Shown here: piece by piece, positions 12,001 through 17,300 of the stretch | How the letters are laid out: each line of letters starts with the position of its first letter | Position numbering within the stretch: position 1 is the stretch's first letter | Origin: JAYQKL01 sp965243245 | GTDB lineage: Bacteria > Pseudomonadota > Alphaproteobacteria > RS24 | Direction: 5' to 3' | NCBI GenBank assembly: GCA_965243245.1 | Contig: OZ251536.1 | Location: 1 to 64,000, forward strand | DNA length: 64,000 nucleotides | Made by a program: the position numbers and the translations under genes | Notes under the pieces: generated by a model | Database searches by the model: none | Told to the model about the DNA's origin: nothing | The model's input: only the letters and a program-made list of their open reading frames with translations

Positions 12001-13920
12001 GGTCAGTTTATTGTCAACGAGGATGTTGTTAGTCTTCACGAGGATAATACCAATGGATACAGCCGTAACTTTATTATGGGGAGATTTGGTCCTACATCCA
12101 ATAGCAAGTATACGGTGACTGATATTGCGACTGAGGATGATGGTACGGCTAGAACTGATAAGGTTTTTGCGGAGACTTTCTTTAATGGCGGTGCTAGCAC
12201 TGGCGGTGGCTTGTTTTTGCCTGTGTTCACCATTCAGGGGATAGAGTTTAGGCTCAAACACGGTGAGACCGCGACGGGTATTCAGTTTACATCGGGCAGT
12301 AACTTTGGCGTAGACGGTGCTGTTATTACTCTAAATGCAAATAATATCGATGGATTTAGGCGTAGTGCTATTAGGGATGCAGTTAATAATGCAAGCACTA
12401 GCAAGTATACGGCGGAAGTGGCTGGTGGGGTGAATGAGACTGCTCAGATTCAAAGAAGTGTTTTTGTAAATGGCGGGAATAGTGGTTTTTATACACGGCC
12501 CGTGCCGACCGTAACTGCGGGTGATATTAATGCTAATGGCAGCCTTGTTTTTAGTGACCCTGAAACCTCATTAGAAAATTTAAGCGTTTTCATTGGCAAT
12601 ACGGACGCGATGATCGCCAATATACAAACCCTACTTAGCCGCAATGCGAGTACAGAAACGACTGTAATGATTAATGGTGACGCCAGTAACTCAAATGGCG
12701 ACGCCTATGGTCAATTTACCTTCAAACGAGCAACTGACGGCACAGTCACTTGGGCGTATATACTGGATGATGATGCCGCGAACGCGCTTACTGCGGGTCA
12801 AACCGCCACCGATAGTGTTTGGGTGCGGGTGAATGATGGCGGTTTGGACAGCCCTGTTCAAAAAATCACGGTGTTGATTAATGGTGCAACTGATGCCCCG
12901 ACAACAAATACAGCCCATGCTGATTATGATGTCACGGGCACTTATGAGGAAGGCGCTCTAGAAGCCGCGAGAGGTAGATGGGTCGTAGACTATCCTGAGG
13001 GTGGTAATCTTATCTATAGCGTTCAAGTACAGGGCGACTATGGCACGCTAAGATTCGGCACAGATGGGAACTGGGGCTATGCAATGGATACCACCAACGC
13101 AGATATTCAGGGTTTGGACGATGGCGAGAGTTTGACCGATGATATTACCGTAAGGGTAACAGATGAGGCTGGCTTATTTACTGACCAAACTGTCACCGTC
13201 ACCATTACTGGCACAACGAATACTTATCATATCGGCACCTCAGCTGTGGATGGCACGGCAACTAACCCACTTGGGGCTATGGGGACGACAATATCGCAGA
13301 TCGTTCAAGGTGGCGATGGTGATGATTTCCTTGAAACGGGGAAGTCACCAACTAGACCTCCTAATAATCTGAATGTTATCATCGGCGGGGCGGGCAATGA
13401 TACTATTGAATTCCCAACCACCTTTAATCCTAGTATTCTGGTTATTTATCGGATTGCCAGCACCGATGACGGGCTTTTCGGACTGGATGGAAACGATACG
13501 GTTAACAACTATTATCTTGCTCTGGACAATACTAGGGTCATATTTGTTGATACAGATGGTACCCCGCTAAGCACTGCTGATTTCCTTAATCTTGCAAAGA
13601 GTGAGGATGCTGATGGAAATCCTCAGATACCGCAACTGATTGTGACCCTCCCGAAGAATGGTAATGGGGTAATAACTAGCATGGTATTTACGTTTCTTGG
13701 TGATACGACGACGCCTAATGATGATGTAACGCTAACTCTTAATTATGCCTTCCCACTATCGAATGGAGCAGAAGAGGCTTTGTTCGGAGAGAATGGTGTT
13801 GATGATAACTCTAATCAGCTGAATGATGCAGGGATTGACTATTGGTTGACACTTGGTGATCCTAATGACACTTTGCTTACGGTGCTTGCCGATGAAGCGT
13901 TTGGCATAGATATATTATAA
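1..13920 (+). CDS. Adhesin 1: giant cadherin-repeat/VCBS surface protein, C-terminal 4639 residues (5' end outside window)
   Basis: The reading frame is already open at base 1, so the true start lies upstream. From the left edge come 35 complete cadherin repeats (49-11823) with the linker DLNDNAPVF, the motif VNEN and a D-H/F-E motif, all known Ca2+ ligand positions in cadherins. Next are two copies of an unrecognised module with G-F/I-V/E-F-x-L-K (about 11840-12505), a VCBS-like domain (GQFTFKRATDGTVTW ... TATDSVWVRV, about 12520-12890), a second VCBS domain (about 12905-13215) and the C-terminal module with GGAGNDTI, YRIAS and VDTDGTPL, ending DEAFGIDIL. By analogy with RTX and BapA/LapA-type proteins it is probably a secreted or surface Ca2+-binding adhesin. 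No enzyme motif is visible. The frame is intact throughout. The domain assignments are firm; the adhesin role is inference. Confidence 0.88.
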   Translation, partial: DGVTQTATRIVTLSVTDLNDNAPVFTSSATASVNENIAANDDGDTQGSAATIYTAIAAPDDAGDTVSYSLTSANDGDSFGINASTGTVWLRVAPDFETKSSYSFTVVASVTADGVTHSESQIITLSVTDLNDNAPVFTSSATASVNENIAANDDGDTQGSAATIYTAIAAPDDAGDTVSYSLTSANDGDSFGINASTGTVWFRSPPDHENKSSYSFTVVASVTADGVTHSASQIITLSVTDLNDNAPVFTSSATASVNENIAANDDGDTQGSAATIYTAIAAPDDAGDTVIYSLTSANDGDSFGINASTGTVWLRSPPDHENKSSYSFTVVASVTADGVTQTATRIVTLSVTDLNDNAPVFTSSATASVNENIAANDDGDTQGSAATIYTAIAAPDDAGDTVSYSLTSANDGDSFGINASTGTVWLRSPPDHENKSSYSFTVVASVTADGVTHSASQIITLSVTDLNDNAPVFTSSATASVNENIAVNDDGDTQGSAATIYTAIAAPDDAGDTVSYSLTSANDGDSFGINASTGTVWLRVAPDFETKSSYSFTVVASVTADGVTHSASQIITLSVTDLNDNAPVFTSSATASVNENIAANDDGDTQGSAATIYTAIAAPDDAGDTVSYSLTSANDGDSFGINASTGTVWFRAAPDHENKSSYSFTVVASVTADGVTHSASQIITLSVTDLNDNAPVFTSSATASVNENIAANDDGDTQGSAATIYTAIAAPDDAGDTVSYSLTSANDGDSFGINASTGTVWLRSPPDHENKSSYSFTVVASVTADGVTQTATRIVTLSVTDLNDNAPVFTSSATASVNENIAANDDGDTQGSAATIYTAIAAPDDAGDTVSYSLTSANDGDSFGINASTGTVWLRSPPDHENKSSYSFTVVASVTADGVTHSASQIITLSVTDLNDNAPVFTSSATASVNENIAANDSEDTQGSAATIYTAIAAPDDAGDTVSYSLTSANDGDSFGINASTGDVWFRAAPDFETKSSYSFTVVASVTADGVTQTATRFVTLSITDLNDNAPVFTSSATASVNENIAANDSEDTQGSAATIYTAIAAPDDAGDTVSYSLTSANDGDSFGINASTGTVWFRAAPDFETKSSYSFTVVASVTADGVTQTATRIVTLSITDLNDNAPVFTSSATASVNENIAANDDGDTQGSAATIYTAIAAPDDAGDTVSYSLTSANDGDSFGINASTGDVWLRAAPDHENKSSYSFTVVASVTADGVTQTATRIVTLSVTDLNDNAPVFTSSATASVNENIAVNDDGDTQGSAATIYTAIAAPDDAGDTVSYSLTSANDGDSFGINASTGTVWLRSPPDHENKSSYSFTVVASVTADGVTQTATRIVTLSVTDLNDNAPVFTSSATASVNENIAANDDGDTQGSAATIYTAIAAPDDAGDTVSYSLTSANDGDSFGINASTGTVWFRSPPDHENKSSYSFTVVASVTADGVTHSESQIITLSVTDLNDNAPVFTSSATASVNENIAANDDGDTQGSAATIYTAIAAPDDAGDTVIYSLTSANDGDSFGINASTGTVWFRAAPDHENKSSYSFTVVASVTADGVTQTATRIVTLSVTDLNDNAPVFTSSATASVNENITANDDGDTQGSAATIYTAIAAPDDAGDTVSYSLTSANDGDSFGINASTGTVWFRAAPDFETKSSYSFTVVASVTADGVTQTATRIVTLSVTDLNDNAPVFTSSATASVNENIAANDDGDTQGSAATIYTAIAAPDDAGDTVIYSLTSANDGDSFGINASTGTVWFRAAPDHETKSSYSFTVVASVTADGVTQTATRIVTLSVTDLNDNAPVFTSSATASVNENIAANDSEDTQGSAATIYTAIAAPDDAGDTVIYSLTSANDGDSFGINASTGTVWFRAAPDHENKSSYSFTVVASVTADGVTQTATRIVTLSVTDLNDNAPVFTSSATASVNENIAVNDDGDTQGSAATIYTAIAAPDDAGDTVSYSLTSANDGDSFGINASTGDVWFRAAPDFETKSSYSFTVVASVTADGVTQTATRIVTLSVTDLNDNAPVFTSSATASVNENIAVNDDGDTQGSAATIYTAIAAPDDAGDTVSYSLTSANDGDSFGINASTGTVWLRVAPDFETKSSYSFTVVASVTADGVTQTATRIVTLSVTDLNDNAPVFTSSATASVNENIAANDDGDTQGSAATIYTAIAAPDDAGDTVSYSLTSANDGDSFGINASTGTVWFRAAPDHENKSSYSFTVVASVTADGVTQTATRIVTLSVTDLNDNAPVFTSSATASVNENIAVNDDGDTQGSAATIYTAIAAPDDAGDTVSYSLTSANDGDSFGINASTGDVWFRAAPDHENKSSYSFTVVASVTADGVTQTATRIVTLSVTDLNDNAPVFTSSATASVNENIAVNDDGDTQGSAATIYTAIAAPDDAGDTVSYSLTSANDGDSFGINASTGTVWLRSPPDHENKSSYSFRVVASVTADGVTQTATSNLITLSINDLNDNAPVFTSSVTASVNENIAANDDGDTQGSAATIYTAIAAPDDAGDTVSYSLTSANDGDSFGINASTGTVWFRAAPDHENKSSYSFTVVASVTADGVTQTATRIVTLSVTDLNDNAPVFTSSATASVNENIAANDDGDTQGSAATIYTAIAAPDDAGDTVSYSLTSANDGDSFGINASTGTVWLRVAPDFETKSSYSFTVVASVTADGVTQTATRIVTLSVTDLNDNAPVFTSSATASVNENIAANDDADTQGSAATIYTAIAAPDDAGDTVIYSLTSANDGDSFGINASTGIVWFRAAPDHENKASYSFTVVASVTADGVTHSASQIITLSVTDLNDNAPVFTSSATASVNENIAANDDGDTQGSAATIYTAIAAPDDAGDTVSYSLTSANDGDSFGINASTGDVWFRAAPDHENKSSYSFTVVASVTADGVTQIATRIVTLSVTDLNDNAPVFTSSATASVNENIAANDDGDTQGSAATIYTAIAAPDDAGDTVSYSLTSANDGDSFGINASTGTVWFRAAPDFETKSSYSFTVVASVTADGVTQTATRIVTLSVTDLNDNAPVFTSSATASVNENIAVNDDGDTQGSAATIYTAIAAPDDAGDTVSYSLTSANDGDSFGINASTGTVWFRSPPDHENKSSYSFTVVASVTADGVTQTATRIVTLSVTDLNDNAPVFTSSATASVNENVAVNDDGDTQGSAATIYTAIAAPDDAGDTVSYSLTSANDGDSFGINASTGDVWFRAAPDHENKSSYSFTVVASVTADGVTQTATRIVTLSVTDLNDNAPVFTSSATASVNENIAANDSEDTQGSAATIYTAIAAPDDAGDTVSYSLTSANDGDSFGINASTGTVWLRSPPDHENKSSYSFTVVASVTADGVTQTATRIVTLSVTDLNDNAPVFTSSATASVNENIAANDSEDTQGSAATIYTAIAAPDDAGDTVSYSLTSANDGDSFGINASTGTVWFRAAPDFETKSSYSFTVVASVTADGVTQTATRFVTLSITDLNDNAPVFTSSATASVNENIAANDSEDTQGSAATIYTAIATPDDAGDTVSYSLTSANDGDSFGINASTGTVWFRASPDHESGKTSYSFTVVASVTVAGVTQTATRIVTLSVTDLNDNPPVFTSDATAANVNENITANDSEDTQGSAATIYTAIAAPDDAGDTVSYSLTSANDGDSFGINASTGIVWLRSPPDHENKSSYSFTVVASVTADGVTQTATRIVTLSVTDLNDNAPVFTSSATASVNENIAANDSEDTQGSAATIYTAIAAPDDAGDTVSYSLTSANDGDSFGINASTGIVWLRSPPDHENKSSYSFTVVASVTADGVTQTATRIVTLSVTDLNDNAPVFTSSATASVNENIAANDSEDTQGSAATIYTAIAAPDDAGDTVSYSLTSANDGDSFGINASTGTVWFRAAPDYEDEDEREYTFTVVASVTADGVTQTATQTVTLTINNVNEAPTLTLTDTDVSVTESGGGAPTGTVFTIDGFVFTLKDGETSAGIQFKALTGGTDFGQFIVNEDVVSLHEDNTNGYSRNFIMGRFGPTSNSKYTVTDIATEDDGTARTDKVFAETFFNGGASTGGGLFLPVFTIQGIEFRLKHGETATGIQFTSGSNFGVDGAVITLNANNIDGFRRSAIRDAVNNASTSKYTAEVAGGVNETAQIQRSVFVNGGNSGFYTRPVPTVTAGDINANGSLVFSDPETSLENLSVFIGNTDAMIANIQTLLSRNASTETTVMINGDASNSNGDAYGQFTFKRATDGTVTWAYILDDDAANALTAGQTATDSVWVRVNDGGLDSPVQKITVLINGATDAPTTNTAHADYDVTGTYEEGALEAARGRWVVDYPEGGNLIYSVQVQGDYGTLRFGTDGNWGYAMDTTNADIQGLDDGESLTDDITVRVTDEAGLFTDQTVTVTITGTTNTYHIGTSAVDGTATNPLGAMGTTISQIVQGGDGDDFLETGKSPTRPPNNLNVIIGGAGNDTIEFPTTFNPSILVIYRIASTDDGLFGLDGNDTVNNYYLALDNTRVIFVDTDGTPLSTADFLNLAKSEDADGNPQIPQLIVTLPKNGNGVITSMVFTFLGDTTTPNDDVTLTLNYAFPLSNGAEEALFGENGVDDNSNQLNDAGIDYWLTLGDPNDTLLTVLADEAFGIDIL
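49..11823 (+). repeat. 35 tandem cadherin repeats (336-bp unit) in adhesin 1
   Basis: The phase marker gat-ttg-aat-gat (DLND) recurs every 336 bp from 49. Exceptions are the unit from 7105 (339 bp, one extra codon), those from 10468, 10807 (339 bp each) and the last from 11482 (342 bp). Copies are nearly identical, including synonymous sites. Variation is confined to a few positions: IAAN/IAVN/ITAN, DGD/SED, VSY/VIY, TGTVW/TGDVW/TGIVW, RSPPDHEN/RAAPDHEN/RVAPDFET, and THSASQIIT/THSESQIIT/QTATRIVT. The array continues upstream out of the window. The last copies (32 to 35) are the most divergent, as expected at an array edge. No Cys is seen. Confidence 0.95.
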
Positions 13921-13959
13921 GTCGATTTTCTATAACAAGCTATCGTGAACAAGCTATCA

Positions 13960-13978
13960 TGCGCTATTTTCTAGCGCA
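13960..13978 (+). terminator. Hairpin 40 bp after the adhesin 1 stop
   Basis: TGCGCTA pairs with TAGCGCA across a 5-nt loop (TTTTC), a perfect 7-bp stem. No T-run follows, so it is at best an imperfect intrinsic terminator or a 3'-end protecting stem-loop. Confidence 0.4.
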
Positions 13979-13991
13979 GATTGTCGTCATT

Positions 13992-14020
13992 AGGTGTGAG
14001 AAATAAATATTCTCGCGCCT
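13992..14020 (+). terminator. Second hairpin after adhesin 1, just before the shared 31-nt element
   Basis: AGGTGTGAGAA pairs with TTCTCGCGCCT around a 7-nt A/T loop: 11 pairs, two of them G-U. It sits 8 nt before the conserved element, in the same relative place as the 17-bp hairpin after adhesin 2. No T-run follows. Confidence 0.45.
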
Positions 14021-14028
14021 TAACTTGG

Positions 14029-14059
14029 TGTTGCCATCACGGCTTATATGTGCAACTAT
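14029..14059 (+). other. Conserved 31-nt spacer element, copy A
   Basis: This stretch aligns without gaps to 19398-19428, 41824-41854 and 49787-49817. It begins TGTTGC and contains GGCTTATATGTGCAAC. Bases 2-6 (GTTGC) and 24-28 (GCAAC) form an inverted repeat. It starts 109 bp after the stop codon. Function unknown; it may be part of a 3'-end RNA structure or a protein-binding site. Confidence 0.6.
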
Positions 14060-14127
14060 TGCCCTCACAAGTAGAGATTCTAGGAGCAGAAAAGGGCAGA
14101 AAAGATAAATTATATACCCACATATTA

Positions 14128-14206
14128 GAGCTAATAAAGGGGGTATATCAGAGCTAATAAAGGGGTAAGAGAGGGGCTAATAAAGGGGTAAGAGAGGGGC
14201 TAAAAA
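14128..14206 (+). repeat. 23-bp tandem repeat, about 3.5 copies
   Basis: Units of 23 bp start at 14128, 14151 and 14174 with a partial fourth at 14197. The core is GCTAATAAAGGGG followed by TAAGAGAG (TATATCA in the first unit). Units 2 and 3 differ at about one base. Copy number could vary between strains. It lies between the conserved element and the promoter candidate. Confidence 0.85.
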
Positions 14207-14286
14207 CAGCCAAATCTTAATCTGTTCTGGGTTGATTGTTTTATGCCTCCGAAGATTTCCTAAAGATTTGTTGTCGCGTGGGTCCA

Positions 14287-14316
14287 TTGGAAAAGCCTAC
14301 AACCTCAACATAAAAT
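14287..14316 (+). promoter_or_regulatory. Possible sigma-70-type promoter for adhesin 2
   Basis: TTGGAA (14287-14292) and TAAAAT (14311-14316) are 18 bp apart and would give a leader of about 60 nt. A TAAAAT at the matching place before adhesin 3 (19646-19651) adds slight support. The match is modest in A/T-rich DNA, so this is a candidate only. Confidence 0.3.
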
Positions 14317-14372
14317 GAAAGATTTAAAAGAAAATTTTTAAATAATTTCAAGTGCTAAAATTATTACGTGTC

Positions 14373-14377
14373 AGGAG
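14373..14377 (+). promoter_or_regulatory. Shine-Dalgarno site of adhesin 2
   Basis: AGGAG lies 5 nt before the ATG at 14383. It rules out the in-frame GTG at 14368, which overlaps the site and is not conserved. The protein starting at 14383 begins MFHDQKF, matching MFPNQKF, MFHHQKF and MFHHQKF of its paralogues. Confidence 0.85.
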
Positions 14378-14382
14378 AAAAC

Positions 14383-17300
14383 ATGTTTCACGACCAAAAG
14401 TTTTATAAAAATTCATTATTGAATAGATTGCTTAACAGCACGTCTTTTTCGCCTCTTACCGCCCCGCCTACAAAGTGGCAGAAGCTTGTGAATGCCTTTG
14501 AACTTTTAAGCAATAGTGCTCAAAACGAGAAATCACGCACCACACACACCAAAAAACGCAGTTTAAAAGCAGAACTTTCAATCACCCCCTTACTCGCCGC
14601 CCTGCTCGCCGCATGCGGTAGCGATACCGAATATATTCCCGTGGGCGGCAGTCTTGCCCCTATTGATGATGATGGTGGTAGTGGTGATGATGATGGTGAT
14701 GGTGATGATACGCCATCCGGGCCGTTACCGTTCAATCTTTATGTCGTAGACGGGCCTATTTTAAATGCAGTGGTCTATGTTGATAGCGACGAAAATGGTC
14801 GCTATGATAGAGGCGATGATTTTCTTGGCGTCACAAATGCAGATGGATTGCTGGTAGATGGAACTACAGGAGAACTCGTCGTTGCCGCTCAATATGCGGG
14901 CGCAACATTCTTTGTGGATATTGGCGGCGCGACCGATGTGTTCACAGGTGAGCAATTTCCCAACAATTCGACGGACCCGCTCCTTTTCTATCGCGCCGTA
15001 GCCCATGAAAACGGTGGCGCAGATGTCGTGGTCTCGCCAATCTCGACACTCATTGAAGCACTTAGAGACGATGACCCGACGCAGACGAATGAGCAGATTC
15101 TCGAATTGATTTTCGGGCCCGAGGCTATCACGCTTCAAATAACAATGGATGATATCAACGATACTAATAATTTTATCCCGCCGATTAATGACACACCCAA
15201 ACCAGTCGATTCCAGAGAGGCACTGGCAGAAAAAATCGCATCAACCAGCATTCAGTTGCAAGTGCTCATAGAACAAGAAGGCGGCGATTTGGATGCTGTC
15301 TTAACCGCGGTTACCGATGGCTTTGACGCCGCTACCGATTTAACCCCGACTTCTCAAACTGAAGTCGCCGAACGCATCGCTCAGTCGCGCGCGCGCGCGA
15401 GCGGTGACCCGATTGCCATTCCGCTAACGGGCTTGGAGATAACCGAAGATGGACCCTTGAGATTATCCATCAGCGTAGATGAGTGGGGCTTCCATGATCC
15501 TCTTGGCAATGTTGAAAACTTTCTTAGAAGTACTTATTTGCATAGTGTTAATATTGTTTCAATCACGGATGAAAATGGTGATGCTGTAGGCGGTGACCTC
15601 GTCCATATCGAGACTGGGAATCCAGACATACGTGGCGAAAGGACCATCTATGGCGCAGGCGATACAATCGAATTTTTGCACCTGCATGATGGAAATCTGT
15701 TTTTCCGCCCCGACAATAACTTTATCGGGAATGTAAGTATTACCTATACAGGGTATGATGGGGAGGCGAGTACTAATCAGGCGGTGCTGGAAATTAACGT
15801 CACCGCTGACCTATGGGTCACCGAAAGCGGAACTCGAACTGAAGCAAAGGTCACAGCTCATGGTATCGTCTTTACCCTCAAAGAGGGGGGAGTCAGTGAT
15901 GGTATTACGTTCGCTACAATCGAAAACGCCGCAGCAGGTGTTTTCGGGGTATATGACTATAGTGCCGGTGATGTCATTGCTATTTCTGAGCTTGATACTT
16001 CACTCACGCTCCAAGAAATTATCGATAACTATAATGCTGATGCAGAATCTAGTTACACAGCGAGCTTGGCTGTCGGCGCAAATGCTACAGACACCGTTAC
16101 TTTAACCGCGCTCTTAAACGGCGGAGAGGACTCCCCCGTTGCACTCACCGGCGGGGATAGTCCAGATACGCCCTCTTTTTATGCAAATTCAGAGTTCACG
16201 CCAATCACAGTCGATGCTGACCTTGTCGCCGGGGGTGATTTCGTCTTTGGTGATGAGGGCGACATATTTACAGATTTTACCGTTTTCGTTGGTAACATTA
16301 ACGCTGACCCCGCCAATATAACAATCGAAATTAGTGTTGATGCGACTTCTGATGATATTATGGGTGACGCGCGTAACTCAAATGGCGACGCCTATGGTAG
16401 CTTTGTTTTCACCCGCGCGGGCGATGGCACGGTTACTTGGGTGTACACGCTGGATGATAATGCGGCGAACGAGCTTAGTGTAAATGAAATCGCAATGGAT
16501 AGCGTCTTTGTGCAGGTGGGTGATGAGGCTACGGATATTCGTCAAATTACCGTTCGTATTTATGGCACAGGGGATGCGCCCGAAATTACCACCAATGGCG
16601 GCGATGCCTACGCCCTACCAGACATTGTTGAGAACACAACAGATGATATCGTAACCATTGCGGCAACAGATACAGATGTTAATGATGTTCTGACCTATAG
16701 CTTGGGCGGCACGGATGCGGATGATTTCAATATTGATGAGGATGGCGTTGTTACATGGGCGCAGACGCCAGATTATGAAACCCCAACCGATAGTGAGGGT
16801 GATAATGAATATAGTGTGACGGTCACGGTTGCTGATGCTGGTGGTAATCAGGATACGATTGCGCTGACCCTCACTGTCACGGATGAGAATGAAGCGCCGG
16901 TGCTGAATTTCATGCCTGAGGTCTTAACTCTTTTTAATGCGATAACACTTACCCCCAAAACTGGACAAACGCCTTCAGGGGTAAGCTTTGTCGCCAGCGA
17001 TGATGTGACTCTATTTGAGCTTCGGCTTTCTGTGGGCGCAGATAATATTAACATAATTGAATATAATAGTGAGGCAGGTGGATTCTTTCTCGGCAATCTG
17101 GTTGAGCAGTTTATGAATAATTCAGATTCCCTCTACAATGTCGACTATATCAATGAAGCAAATAAAGACACCGACATTAAGCAAGACGACTTTAGCGGCA
17201 TGTCTTTCGGGATGGCACCTGTTGACATCTTCATAGATGGAAATGGAGATGCCGTGGACGAAAATGGAGATGCCGCAGATGGTTCTGCTACTGGTACGCT

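Larger units (their letters stand above)
13921..14382. other. Spacer A (adhesin 1 to adhesin 2), 462 bp, no gene
   Basis: I see no coding sequence here. It holds a 14-bp tandem duplication of AACAAGCTATC-G/A-TG (13934-13961), two hairpins, the 31-nt element shared by all spacers, a 23-bp tandem repeat, a possible promoter, and an A/T-rich leader ending in a good Shine-Dalgarno site. The last 50 bp (TTTCAAGTG...ATTACGTGTCAGGAGAAAA) match the same place before adhesin 3. The spacers are therefore related by descent, like the genes. Confidence 0.85.

Noticed and set aside
11683..12261. Minus-strand open frame of 192 codons at the end of the adhesin 1 array
   Set aside because: Antisense to an intact, conserved region of adhesin 1, with no start signal.
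14368..14382. GTG start for adhesin 2 at 14368
   Set aside because: It would place the AGGAG inside the coding region, and the added residues are absent from the paralogues. ATG at 14383 fits both the site and the alignment.
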